64,000 nucleotides of DNA from Candidatus Defluviibacterium haderslevense (lineage in GTDB: Bacteria > Bacteroidota > Bacteroidia > Chitinophagales > Saprospiraceae), in contig JADJRL010000003.1 in assembly GCA_016712225.1 (NCBI GenBank), positions 641,001-705,000 of the forward strand, in the 5' to 3' direction. Shown here piece by piece: positions 18,314 to 27,392 of this stretch. The notes beneath the pieces are model-generated. The model saw only the letters and a program-made list of their open reading frames with translations. It was not told where the DNA came from and ran no database searches. A program made the position numbers and the translations under genes. How positions within the stretch are numbered: position 1 is the first letter of the stretch; each line of letters starts with the position of its first letter.

Positions 18314-19813
18314 ATGGTCTTCAAATATTCAATTTGGTCAATATTATTTCTGGTCATTGGACTGTTTATTTCCAATTCCTGTCAAAAGGAGGTATTTAGC
18401 ACGGACATTTCTAGCCAACCCACTTTTTCAACAGATACAGTTCAATTTGATACGGTTTTTTCTACTATTGGTTCTGCCACCCTTATTTTCAAAATCTATA
18501 ATCCACATAAAGAATTCCTAAAAATTTCAAAAGCATATATAGGAACCGGCCAGAAAACACCGTTCAGAATGAATATTGATGGCAACCCTGGTCAGTCTTT
18601 GAGGGATATAGAAATTAGACCCCATGATAGTGTATATGTATTTTGTGAGGTGACTATCAATCCAAATGATCCCTTAGAAGTCAGTCCTTTTATCATTACA
18701 GATTCCATCGTATTTGAAACTAATGGGGCCAAACAAAGGGTAATTCTTGAGGCTCGAGGTCAAAACGCAAACTATTTTCCTGAAAAATTAAATAAAGGTC
18801 AGGCTAGTATTATAGATTTACAAGGTCAGACCTTAGTATGGGATGATCCCAAACCATATATTATTTATGGAATAGTATATTTCGATCATGGCAGCCTGTC
18901 TATAAAAGCCGGGACGAGAATTCACGTATTTGGGGGGATAACTAAGGGATCAGACAGCCAGGGAAATACGTTTTTTTATAATGATGGTCGAATTTTTATA
19001 GGTTCTGATGCGAATATACAAATAGAGGGTACTCATGAAAAACCGGTTATCATACAAGGTGTTAGACTTGAACCCGAATATCAGGAAGTTTCAGGTCAAT
19101 GGTCGGGGATTGTCATAGATAAGTTTTCTCAAGGAAATACAATTAATTACACCACTATTAAAAATAATCAAATTGGAATATATGTAGATTCAGCTGCTCA
19201 ATGCAAAATCTCAAATACCATATTTGCAAACAATTCTGTCGGAGGATTATATGGATATGCAGCAGAAATTACCATGAATAATAGTTTGTTTTACAATCAA
19301 GGGCAAGCTTCATTTTCTGCAATTAATGGTGGAAAATATGATTTTACCTATTGCACTTTTGCTAATTTAGGAAATTCTTATTCAGGAATAGTGTGGAGTA
19401 ATTTTTATTGTGAAGATCCTATCGACTGTCCACATCCTTATACTTTTCCACTGGATGCAAAAATGACCAATTGCATTGTTACCGGATCGGACGATGATGA
19501 GCTAAGTTTAAAGCCAGTAGCAGATCCTACCGTTCGGTTTAATCTATTATTTGATCATTGTCTTCTCAAAATTCGAAAACTAACGGATCAAAATCAATTT
19601 CCAAAATTCGTTCAAGATTATACTCAAAATTGTATCATCAGCGGTTCTCTTGATCCATTATTTATTGATATTTCTAAAGACAATTATAGATTGGATACGC
19701 TGTCCATTGCAGATGGAAAAGGCATTCCAATAAATAATATTTTTAATGATTTAGAAAATGTATTACGAGATCCAGTTAAACCAGATTTAGGTTGTTACGA
19801 ACGATTGAAATAA
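18314..19813 (+). CDS. Outer-membrane lipoprotein with parallel beta-helix repeats
   Basis: A 499-residue protein. The N-terminus MVFKYSIWSILFLVIGLFISNSC is a lipoprotein signal with C23 as the lipidated residue. Residues ~35-150 resemble an Ig-like/DUF1573-type beta domain (FSTIGSATLIFKIYNPHKE). Residues ~165-480 contain right-handed parallel beta-helix rungs (NTINYTTIKNNQIGIYVDSAAQCKI) ending with DLGCYE, a common end in Bacteroidota beta-helix proteins. No catalytic motif is visible. It is divergent from the small membrane protein and convergent with the GNAT gene 4 bp away. Confidence 0.8.
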   Translation: MVFKYSIWSILFLVIGLFISNSCQKEVFSTDISSQPTFSTDTVQFDTVFSTIGSATLIFKIYNPHKEFLKISKAYIGTGQKTPFRMNIDGNPGQSLRDIEIRPHDSVYVFCEVTINPNDPLEVSPFIITDSIVFETNGAKQRVILEARGQNANYFPEKLNKGQASIIDLQGQTLVWDDPKPYIIYGIVYFDHGSLSIKAGTRIHVFGGITKGSDSQGNTFFYNDGRIFIGSDANIQIEGTHEKPVIIQGVRLEPEYQEVSGQWSGIVIDKFSQGNTINYTTIKNNQIGIYVDSAAQCKISNTIFANNSVGGLYGYAAEITMNNSLFYNQGQASFSAINGGKYDFTYCTFANLGNSYSGIVWSNFYCEDPIDCPHPYTFPLDAKMTNCIVTGSDDDELSLKPVADPTVRFNLLFDHCLLKIRKLTDQNQFPKFVQDYTQNCIISGSLDPLFIDISKDNYRLDTLSIADGKGIPINNIFNDLENVLRDPVKPDLGCYERLK

Positions 19814-19816
19814 AAA

Positions 19817-20677
19817 TTAAATTTCATATTGTATCGATCGCTTCATTTCATATTGTTCAATAAAAATCTTCATTCCACAATATTCAAAAAATGCATGGAT
19901 TCCTATTTCACTTTTATCAACATTAATGATAGTGACTTCTTTTGAATTGAATTGATTTAGGATATTGGTCATTAATGTGCTACCTATTCCTTGTCTTCTA
20001 TATTTTTGATCAACTGCAATATGTAAAATTCTTGATTTTTTTAAATTAATAACTGCGTAACCAACACATATTCCTTCTAAATATGCACATAATAACGTAT
20101 TAGATAATTTTCCCTCTTCCAATGATGCAAAGGAATACTGCCAAGCAGGCTCAATGGTCCAAAACGTTTTTAAAACGTGCTGTTCTATGTTCGCTTCTTC
20201 TATAATTTTGATTTTAGGATTGATTTCATGTCTAGCGATAAATCCTTTATAACAGGATAAGGTTCTTGAAATTTTGAAGCCCAATGATGTATATAAATGA
20301 ATTGCTTTTTTATTAGTTGTTAGTACTTCGAGTTGATGCTGTTTTACTTGAACTGTCTTAAGTTTTTGATCTAGAAATGCATACATTTTCATTGTCCATT
20401 CTTGCCCTCTATATTGAGGAATGACTCCTGTTCCGGCATTATAAACATTAAGATATCCATCCAACCATAGAACACCAGTAAGAATAAATCCTACAATTTT
20501 ATCTTCATCAAAAATACCAACAGATAAATTCAATTGTATATGTTCCTGAACAATCTTTAATTCCATTAATTCTACTGTGAGCGAAATTGGAATGGCATAA
20601 TCTGCAAAAGCATGATTAAAAACTTGCACTAATTCTGAAATACTAATGGAACTTAAATCTCTAATTTGAACATTCAT
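19817..20677 (-). CDS. Tandem GNAT-family N-acetyltransferase
   Basis: A 286-residue protein with two GNAT folds. Residues ~1-145 hold the first copy (GVIPQYRGQEWTMKMY, a degenerate acetyl-CoA motif), and ~150-286 the second with an intact-looking VDQKYRRQGIGSTLM motif A. By family it transfers acetyl from acetyl-CoA to an amine. The degenerate first copy suggests that only the C-terminal half is catalytic. The substrate is unknown. It lies between two lipoprotein genes with no operon evidence. Confidence 0.85.
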   Translation of the reverse strand: MNVQIRDLSSISISELVQVFNHAFADYAIPISLTVELMELKIVQEHIQLNLSVGIFDEDKIVGFILTGVLWLDGYLNVYNAGTGVIPQYRGQEWTMKMYAFLDQKLKTVQVKQHQLEVLTTNKKAIHLYTSLGFKISRTLSCYKGFIARHEINPKIKIIEEANIEQHVLKTFWTIEPAWQYSFASLEEGKLSNTLLCAYLEGICVGYAVINLKKSRILHIAVDQKYRRQGIGSTLMTNILNQFNSKEVTIINVDKSEIGIHAFFEYCGMKIFIEQYEMKRSIQYEI

Positions 20678-20721
20678 AGAATCACAAAGTCATATGTTTA
20701 TCAATACAAGTGAATCAAGGT

Positions 20722-21087
20722 TTATGGCGCTAATTCACCTACTACATATCGGAGTGTTCCATTATTCCGGTCATCTACTATAAACCCATAAGGTCTGACC
20801 TTATGTACAAAATGTGTACTTCCCTCTGCCTGTTGTCCTTTATAATCCAAAGTAAAAGCCAAAAAATTTAAAAGTTCACCATCATACTTTATATCAGTAT
20901 AGTTGATTTGAATTTGTATGGCTGCTAAATCATTCCGTAATTGTTCTAACTGAATTCTCGACATGGGTCTTTCAAAATGGACTTCTGCAAATTGCGGTTC
21001 GATATGAATGTAAGGTTGTTTGTACAATTGTTTGCAACTCATTGTTAATATAACAATGAATATTGTAGCTATAATTTTGTGTTTCAT
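20722..21087 (-). CDS. Small lipoprotein, unknown family
   Basis: A 121-residue protein with an N-terminal lipoprotein signal (IVILTMSC, C18 lipidated). The remainder is soluble and mixed alpha/beta; the DDRNNGTLRYVVGELAP end is distinctive but matched to no family by me. It is on the same strand as the GNAT gene, 44 bp upstream of it, so co-transcription is possible. It is divergent from the BNR/VPS10-like gene. Confidence 0.65.
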   Translation of the reverse strand: MKHKIIATIFIVILTMSCKQLYKQPYIHIEPQFAEVHFERPMSRIQLEQLRNDLAAIQIQINYTDIKYDGELLNFLAFTLDYKGQQAEGSTHFVHKVRPYGFIVDDRNNGTLRYVVGELAP

Positions 21088-21173
21088 ACCCTATCATTTA
21101 TAATTGTGTAAGATATCGCTTATTTGTTATTTTGATTCTTAAATTTACAGTTACAAATAAAATAATTACAAGC

Positions 21174-24143
21174 ATGAATAGATTAACATTTTTGATTAAT
21201 AAGGTCTATCCTTTTTTTCAAAAACCAAATTATATATTGTTCCTAATATACGCTTTAATGGTTATCACCAATGGCGAAAGTCAATCGATCGCACCTAAAT
21301 ATTTTGAAGGCATGCAATGGCGAATGATTGGACCACATCGAGGCGGTAGAACTGTAGGTGCAGTAGGTTTACCATCTCAACACAATGTATTTTACATAGG
21401 TGTAAATAACGGTGGGGTTTGGAAAACCACAGACTATGGAAGATCCTGGGTCCCCATTTTTGATGAACAATCGACCGGATCAATTGGTGATATTGTGGTA
21501 GCACCATCAAATCCCAATACTATATATGTGGGCACTGGTGAAGGATTACAACGCCCTGATTTATCAGTAGGAAATGGTGTTTACAAATCCATTGACGCTG
21601 GTAAAACATGGATAAATACTGGCTTAAAGGAAGGTCACCAAATTGGAGGAATGGCAATAGATCCTAAAGATGAAAACCGGGTTTTTGCTGCTGTACTTGG
21701 CCATCCCTATGGCGCCAATTCGGAAAGGGGCGTTTATCGTACTTTGAATGGAGGTCTAAGCTGGGAAAAAGTATTTTATATAGATGACAATACCGGTGCC
21801 ATACAAGTAACCATTGATCCGGTTCATTCAAATATTATTTACGCAGACATGTGGGCTGCTAGATTAGCACCGTGGGAGAATGGCATGTGGAGTGGCCAAG
21901 GAAGTGGTTTGTATAAATCTATTGATGGCGGAAATACTTGGAAAAAATTAATCAATGGCTTACCAACTACAGAACAAGGCCTTGGCAGGATTGGATTTTG
22001 TATTGCTCCTTCTAACTCTAACCGCTTATATGCAACAGTTGACGCTGGTCAGCTCGGAGGAATCTACAGGAGCGACGATGCTGGTGAAACTTGGCGATTA
22101 TTAGATTCAGATGCCAGATTGTGGAGTCGTGGAAGTGATTTTGCAGAAATCAAAGTGGATCCTAAAAATGAAGATATCGTTTATTCTGCTAATGTGGTGG
22201 TTTGGAAAAGCACAGATGGGGGACTTCATTGGCAAGGCTTTCGAGGCGCACCAGGTGGAGATGATTATCATAGGATATGGATCAATCCCGAGCAACCAAA
22301 TATTATTTTGTTAGCCAGTGATCAAGGCGCTATCATCACAGTAAATGGCGGGGAGACTTTTTCAAGTTGGTACAACCAACCCACTGCACAATTCTATCAC
22401 GTTAGTGCTGATAATAGTTTTCCATATAATGTATATAGCGGCCAACAAGAAAGCGGTTCGGTCTGTATTTCTTCAAGGGGTCATGATGGTCAAATCACTT
22501 TCAGAGATTGGCATCCTGTTGGTGCAGAAGAATATGGTTATGTGGTAGCGGATCCCAAGGATCCAAACATTGTATATGGAGGAAAAATTTCTAAGCATGA
22601 TAAAAGAACCGGACAAACACAAAATATTACTCCCATATCGCCCAAAGAAGGTGCTTATAGATATATTAGAACTGCGCCTATAATATTTAATCCTATCGAC
22701 AATAAGACACTCTATTTTGCCGGAAATGTTTTATTCAAAACTATAGATGGGGGTAACCATTGGGATGTTATCAGTCCTGATTTAACCAGAAAAACGTATG
22801 ATATACCCTCATGTATTGGTATTTATTCCACTGAAGACATTAAAAAAATGCCCCAACGTGGTGTAATCTACACGATTGCCCCATCATATGTTGATTCCAA
22901 AACCATTTGGTGCGGAACTGATGATGGACTTATACATAAAACGAATGATGGCGGAAAAACTTGGATCAATGTTACACCACCTATGATTTCAAGTTGGAGC
23001 AAGGTATCATTGATGGATGCAAGTCATACTGATGTCAATACAGCATATGCTGCAATAAATGGCATTCGTCTCGATGATATGCGACCACATATTTATAAAA
23101 CAACAGATGGTGGTGTTACCTGGAAAGAAATCGTAAATGGATTACCCAATCAACCTATCAATGTAGTCAAAGAAGATCCGAAAAGAAAAGGCTTATTATT
23201 TGCAGGTAGCGAAACAAATGTTTCTGTTTCATTTGATGACGGGGAACATTGGCAAACATTAAGACTCAATATGCCAGCTACTTCTATACGGGACTTGGTC
23301 ATTAAGGATGATGATCTAGTCATTGGCACACATGGACGAAGTTTTTGGATCTTAGATGATATTACAAGACTTAGACAATTTAAACTTGATATGACCTTGG
23401 ATCATAATATTTTATTTAAACCACAAAAAGCTTACCGAGTCAGATGGAATATGAATACGGACACACCTCTTCCACAAGAAGAACCAGGTGGTCAGAATCC
23501 ACCAGATGGCGCCATTATTGATTATTATTTAGAACATCCCGCACAACTTATTCAATTGGATATTTTAAATCAACAATCTGAAGTCATTCGTCATTATTCA
23601 AATCAAGATACATTATATAAGATTCCAAAAGTCAATATTCCATTATATTGGATTCGGCCACAACATATATTATCAGGTAAGTCTGGTGCACATCGATTCC
23701 TATGGGACATGCACTATCAACCTCGAAATGTAAGTCCATCATTTCCCATTGCTGCTATTTATAATAATACGGCACCAGACGAAACTTCACCCTGGGTCAT
23801 GCCCGGAGAATATACTATCCGATTAACCACTGATGGTAAAATACTTACTCAAAAAATACAAGTTGTAATGGATCCACGAGTTAAAACTTCACTAAAGGAT
23901 TTACAAAAACAACATGACCTTAGTTTGATCTGCTACCATAATACTATAACTTGTCATGATATATTAAACCAAGGCAAACTCGAATCTGCTAAAGAAAATC
24001 AGTTAAACCAATTTATTGGAATTTTCACACGACTACATAATATATTACAAGATAGTGATATGATTCCAACACAACATGTTATAGATGCGGTTAAAAAAAC
24101 AGATTTGGAGTTTCAAAAATTCCGATTGACAAATCAAAAATAA
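21174..24143 (+). CDS. Secreted BNR/VPS10 (sortilin)-like beta-propeller protein
   Basis: The ATG at 21174 is preferred over a TTG at 21132 and gives 989 residues with a signal anchor or peptide in the first ~45. Residues ~50-750 contain many Asp-box propeller repeats of the form S-x-D-x-G-x-T-W (SIDAGKTW, SIDGGNTWKKL, KTNDGGKTWIN, KTTDGGVTWKE), as in VPS10/sialidase-like ten-bladed propellers. TTDGKILTQKIQVVMDPR near 910 is a FlgD-Ig/Fn3-like segment. Bacteroidota homologues are usually annotated as glycosyl hydrolases, but Asp boxes are structural and I see no catalytic residues that prove it. Export is likely; no T9SS domain is present. Confidence 0.85.
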   Translation: MNRLTFLINKVYPFFQKPNYILFLIYALMVITNGESQSIAPKYFEGMQWRMIGPHRGGRTVGAVGLPSQHNVFYIGVNNGGVWKTTDYGRSWVPIFDEQSTGSIGDIVVAPSNPNTIYVGTGEGLQRPDLSVGNGVYKSIDAGKTWINTGLKEGHQIGGMAIDPKDENRVFAAVLGHPYGANSERGVYRTLNGGLSWEKVFYIDDNTGAIQVTIDPVHSNIIYADMWAARLAPWENGMWSGQGSGLYKSIDGGNTWKKLINGLPTTEQGLGRIGFCIAPSNSNRLYATVDAGQLGGIYRSDDAGETWRLLDSDARLWSRGSDFAEIKVDPKNEDIVYSANVVVWKSTDGGLHWQGFRGAPGGDDYHRIWINPEQPNIILLASDQGAIITVNGGETFSSWYNQPTAQFYHVSADNSFPYNVYSGQQESGSVCISSRGHDGQITFRDWHPVGAEEYGYVVADPKDPNIVYGGKISKHDKRTGQTQNITPISPKEGAYRYIRTAPIIFNPIDNKTLYFAGNVLFKTIDGGNHWDVISPDLTRKTYDIPSCIGIYSTEDIKKMPQRGVIYTIAPSYVDSKTIWCGTDDGLIHKTNDGGKTWINVTPPMISSWSKVSLMDASHTDVNTAYAAINGIRLDDMRPHIYKTTDGGVTWKEIVNGLPNQPINVVKEDPKRKGLLFAGSETNVSVSFDDGEHWQTLRLNMPATSIRDLVIKDDDLVIGTHGRSFWILDDITRLRQFKLDMTLDHNILFKPQKAYRVRWNMNTDTPLPQEEPGGQNPPDGAIIDYYLEHPAQLIQLDILNQQSEVIRHYSNQDTLYKIPKVNIPLYWIRPQHILSGKSGAHRFLWDMHYQPRNVSPSFPIAAIYNNTAPDETSPWVMPGEYTIRLTTDGKILTQKIQVVMDPRVKTSLKDLQKQHDLSLICYHNTITCHDILNQGKLESAKENQLNQFIGIFTRLHNILQDSDMIPTQHVIDAVKKTDLEFQKFRLTNQK

Positions 24144-24153
24144 TTTTACTTCA

Positions 24154-25494
24154 TCATATCTCTTTGATCTCATTAGATATTTTTTCTGCTTCATAATCAT
24201 AATAATTTATCTTTCTGGTTACCATCATGATGATTGCCAATATTATGAATAATCCTATACTGCCTGCAATTAATGCATAATCTTCCAATTGTAAAATAAT
24301 AAAAATATAACCAAATAATAAACTTAATATTCCAGAAATGATCAAAGCTATTCTTATGCGCTTAAGAAACGAATGAGAATAATAAACAATGATAAAAATC
24401 GTGACTGCACTGGAAATAAAATAAGATAAGTTAAAACCAATATGTTCAGACATGGATAAAATAAGCAAATAAAATATTGTCAATGCAGCTCCAATTAAAA
24501 AATATTGAATCGGATGAATTCTGATTTTGAAAAATATTTCAATAAAAAAATAACACATAAAGCAAAGGCAAATAATGAGTAAAGCATATTTTATATTGCG
24601 TTCGTTTTTCAAATAGCTATCTACAGGTTCAATTAATCGCACACCAATGCCACTAGATCCAATCTTAGATTCGAAATCATAAAATACTGAATTAAATATT
24701 CTATTTTGTTCTAAAACTTGCCAATCAGCATTAAATCCTTTATCACTGATCTCTCTTTTCTGTGGCAAAAATTGACCATAAAAGCTTGGAGAGGACCACG
24801 AAGATTTTAGATTAATGTTTGTGTTTTTACCAACCGGAATGCATGAAAGGGATTGATAACCGTTAAGGTCAATGGAAAAATGAATGTCAATGCTATCCTT
24901 TTGATCTAATGATGGAAGATATCCTGAGACGCCGCTTGATAACACATCGCTACCCGATGTTCCGGAAACTAAACTAATCTGAGATTCATTACAATGAAGC
25001 ATGATGGGATTTCGAATCCCAGTTAAATCAGATATACCTATGATGACGGTAGCTTTATTATAGTCTAATATCTCAGAACTGACTTTAGATTCTATTTTGT
25101 TTTTAATGTTAAAAGTAGATTTGAAATTTAAAGAACTCTTATAAAGTAAGGCTTGATAAATTCCTCTGGAACGAATTTCAGGATCCATCTGTCCACTAAT
25201 ATTCAACTGATCCGGCATAATGTATAAAAATCCATTTATCGAATTAATTCCCTTTTGATCCATTTTATGATATGGTATCGCAATAATGGGACCTGTGATG
25301 GTTTGTTCCTGGCCCCAACTGGAAGCTATTTCATTGCCTATTTTATTTTTATTTTGAGAACGTTCATAAACTAAACCACTTATCGCATTGGTTAACGCGA
25401 AAAGAATAATGACAAGAAAAAAAATGATAATGGATTTTACCATAAGATTTGTTCTTGAATTGAATTGCTGACTGCTGACCATTTCTATTTTCAT
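24154..25494 (-). CDS. creD: CreD family inner-membrane protein
   Basis: The ATG at 25494 gives 446 residues; the upstream in-frame reading to 25557 crosses the operator palindrome. A membrane helix at ~17-40 is followed by a ~240-residue extracytoplasmic domain (QEQTITGPIIAIPY, FNADWQVLEQNR) and six or so C-terminal helices. This layout matches CreD/CET (cell envelope integrity, PF06123), linked in gamma-proteobacteria to the CreBC two-component system. No CreBC genes are present here; instead the gene follows a winged-helix regulator and shares an operator with it. Confidence 0.9.
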   Translation of the reverse strand: MKIEMVSSQQFNSRTNLMVKSIIIFFLVIILFALTNAISGLVYERSQNKNKIGNEIASSWGQEQTITGPIIAIPYHKMDQKGINSINGFLYIMPDQLNISGQMDPEIRSRGIYQALLYKSSLNFKSTFNIKNKIESKVSSEILDYNKATVIIGISDLTGIRNPIMLHCNESQISLVSGTSGSDVLSSGVSGYLPSLDQKDSIDIHFSIDLNGYQSLSCIPVGKNTNINLKSSWSSPSFYGQFLPQKREISDKGFNADWQVLEQNRIFNSVFYDFESKIGSSGIGVRLIEPVDSYLKNERNIKYALLIICLCFMCYFFIEIFFKIRIHPIQYFLIGAALTIFYLLILSMSEHIGFNLSYFISSAVTIFIIVYYSHSFLKRIRIALIISGILSLLFGYIFIILQLEDYALIAGSIGLFIILAIIMMVTRKINYYDYEAEKISNEIKEI

Positions 25495-25506
25495 AATAAA
25501 TAAATT

Positions 25507-25530
25507 AAAAGTACTTTGTATTGCAAAGTT
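25507..25530 (-). promoter_or_regulatory. Palindromic operator, copy 1 (upstream of creD)
   Basis: A 24-bp element with core ACTTTG-TATTG-CAAAGT (6-bp perfect arms), 12 bp upstream of the creD ATG. It is identical at 23 of 24 positions to the element at 26523-26546. Likely bound by the adjacent winged-helix regulator. Confidence 0.6.
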
Positions 25531-25586
25531 GTTAAGTAAAAAAAGATACCAAATCATTTTGAACCTAAATATTCATCATATTGGTA

Positions 25587-25883
25587 TCATATATCCTTGA
25601 TTAATTGTTCAATAGCATCGATATGTTCCTTGAACTCTTTTTTCCCTTTTTTCGTAACCTTATACGACGTGTTTGGCTTTTTATCAATAAATTGTTTGAG
25701 CACTATAAGGTATTCTGCTTTCTCTAATGCCTGAATATGGCTGGCTAAATTTCCATCACTCACTTCTAGCCATTCCTTCAATTGATTAAAACTAAGTTCT
25801 TCATGAATCATGAGCAACGCCATTATGCTTAATCGAACTCTATTTTCAAAAGCTTTATTGATTTTATGAATAAATTTTTTCAT
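25587..25883 (-). CDS. Winged-helix transcriptional regulator (HTH_34 / MarR-ArsR-like)
   Basis: A 98-residue protein. Residues ~12-90 form a single winged helix: ENRVRLSIMALLMIHEELSF, the recognition helix SDGNLASHIQALEKAEYL, and the wing FIDKKPNTSYKVTKKGK. This matches the small 'transcriptional regulator' type that often neighbours CreD in Bacteroidota. No metal-binding cysteines are present. Its start is 2 bp after the stop of the membrane protein upstream, so the two are translationally close. Two near-identical palindromes flank the three-gene module, which suggests autoregulation and control of creD. Confidence 0.85.
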   Translation of the reverse strand: MKKFIHKINKAFENRVRLSIMALLMIHEELSFNQLKEWLEVSDGNLASHIQALEKAEYLIVLKQFIDKKPNTSYKVTKKGKKEFKEHIDAIEQLIKDI

Positions 25884-25885
25884 CC

Positions 25886-26521
25886 TTACTTTTCATATTT
25901 ATAATACATGACAGCACCATAAATGATGTGCAATAATCCAAATCCGACGCCCCAAAAAACTAAACTATATCCATAAAAATAACAAGCTATTAATCCCAGA
26001 ACCAATTCGCTATAGGCCAGGTATTGAATGTCAACTAATGTGTATTTACTTGCATTTAAGAGTGCCAATCCATAGAACAGGAGTGAAGCCGGTAATACCA
26101 GACCCCACAGGCCATTCATGAATAAAGCCAAACAAAATAAACACCCAACCCCAATTGGTATCATCAAACTGATCAATAATTGTTTTGAAGTATGATCCCA
26201 AATCGTTAGATTCATTTGTTTTGTTCTTCGAGCTGTAAAATAGATTCCTGAAATAATAGAACAAATAAATAAGCATCCTAATAACCCAGCTACATAATTT
26301 AACAATTCACCATCAAAAGTTATATATCTATATACATTTAATTTATGACTGAGTGCCTTCTCCTCCGATGGCCAGACCTTATAATAGATTGCACCAACCG
26401 TTATCAAAGCCAATATTCCTGGAATGATACCTGACAGCCCACTTAATGATATGAATCGTGAGGACCTTTCCATCAGTTTTCGAATGGAGCTTATATCCTG
26501 AAGTAGTTCATTTTTTTCCAT
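25886..26521 (-). CDS. Five- to six-helix membrane protein of the CreD module
   Basis: The ATG at 26521 (MEKNELLQDISSIRKLMERS) gives 211 residues; the upstream TTG reading to 26542 crosses the operator. A short coiled amphipathic N-terminus with the phrase ERSSRFISLSGLSGI is followed by five or six hydrophobic helices and a short basic tail. I know this family only as an uncharacterised Bacteroidota membrane protein found upstream of a small winged-helix regulator. It probably senses or relays an envelope state to the regulator (inference). Confidence 0.8.
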   Translation of the reverse strand: MEKNELLQDISSIRKLMERSSRFISLSGLSGIIPGILALITVGAIYYKVWPSEEKALSHKLNVYRYITFDGELLNYVAGLLGCLFICSIISGIYFTARRTKQMNLTIWDHTSKQLLISLMIPIGVGCLFCLALFMNGLWGLVLPASLLFYGLALLNASKYTLVDIQYLAYSELVLGLIACYFYGYSLVFWGVGFGLLHIIYGAVMYYKYEK

Positions 26522-26522
26522 A

Positions 26523-26546
26523 AAAAGTACTTTGTACTGCAAAGTT
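26523..26546 (-). promoter_or_regulatory. Palindromic operator, copy 2, overlapping a -7 box
   Basis: Same 24-bp element as at 25507-25530 (one difference: TACTG instead of TATTG in the spacer). It ends 1 bp before the ATG at 26521. On the minus strand TAACTTTG, a TAnnTTTG -7 box, overlaps its left arm, so a bound repressor would cover the promoter. No clear -33 TTG was found. Confidence 0.6.
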
Positions 26547-27020
26547 AAAACGAAATGATAAGATTCTTAGTATTCATAATTACAAATTATGCACAACGAT
26601 CTATTAAAATGGATAGAAAGCTTAATTTAATTGACTTTGAAGGATAAAATAGTATAAGCAAATGGTGAATGAACTTAAAAAAGGGATCCAATATAAGTTA
26701 TGGTGCTAAATAAATAATGGAATGATGTTGTGTGAATTTATGGATAGGAAATGGTAATTTCAGTAATTAAGTCTATTTACAATATTTTAAAGTTTGCGGA
26801 TTTATTTGATTGTAAACAAGTTTAATCGCAAAGCATATTTAGTAGATTTTTTCATAAATTTAGTTAAATTGAAACCACAGTGGTAGCTCGTCCACTCTGA
26901 ATGGCACAAGCTTATTTATTTAATAATTCAATGAGATAGGCTTGTAATAGACTTGGTACAACTTACCTCGTCTTCAATTGGTGAAATCAGCCGTTACGTC
27001 CATTGGTGAGACTGGACGAA

Positions 27021-27075
27021 AATAGACGTGGAATAGACGTGGATAATACGTGGATTATACGTGAAATAGACGCGG
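27021..27075. repeat. Five tandem 11-bp units (AATAGACGTGG type)
   Basis: Units: AATAGACGTGG twice, ATAATACGTGG, ATTATACGTGA, AATAGACGCGG, with no gaps. The 11-bp period is about one DNA helical turn, so repeated ACGTG cores would face the same side of the helix. Confidence 0.75.
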
Positions 27076-27117
27076 TGAGTAGTCCTCTTATATTTGGATA
27101 AATATTGAACTAAACAC

Positions 27118-27141
27118 CTATAAAGACATCTATAAAGACAT
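27118..27141. repeat. Perfect direct repeat of CTATAAAGACAT (2 x 12 bp)
   Basis: Two contiguous identical 12-bp copies, 43 bp downstream of the 11-bp array in the same gene-free region. Confidence 0.7.
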
Positions 27142-27392
27142 CTAAACTCTGAGAACTAATCGGGCTGGCCCACCTAGATTGACGAAGTTGGAAGACTTGA
27201 CAAGTTAAGCAGAGACGGGCAAGGTTCCTAAACTTGAAAAATTGTCATGATCAGTTGCGCTTTAGGAGCAAATCAGTCAGTTATCTTAAAACCGAGAAAG
27301 AAGCTTATTTTGAATCTCAATTAAAGGATTAGTTTAAAATATGTTTGAGCAAAATGACTTATATTTATGACTGCATCATAAATTCCACATAC

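Larger units (their letters stand above)
26547..27392. other. ~850-bp gene-free region with a GC-richer segment and short repeats
   Basis: No coding frame is supported. The left half (to ~26875) is ordinary AT-rich spacer. From ~26880 to ~27300 the sequence is noticeably richer in G and C and contains an 11-bp tandem array (27021-27075), a 12-bp duplication (27118-27141) and a small CGTCCA/TGGACG hairpin (~26997-27018). A TATGTTTG -7-type box (27340-27347) lies 45 bp before the ATG of the FISUMP gene. The segment could be a non-coding RNA, a regulatory array or a decayed element. Confidence 0.5.

Noticed and set aside
21295..22548. Several 60-75-codon frames on both strands within the BNR/VPS10-like gene
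   Set aside because: They overlap a long, well-supported coding frame with clear repeats; they are by-products of the Asp-box codon pattern.
26880..27300. tRNA or rRNA fragment in the GC-richer island
   Set aside because: No T-loop GGTTCRAATCC, acceptor pairing or recognisable rRNA core was seen.
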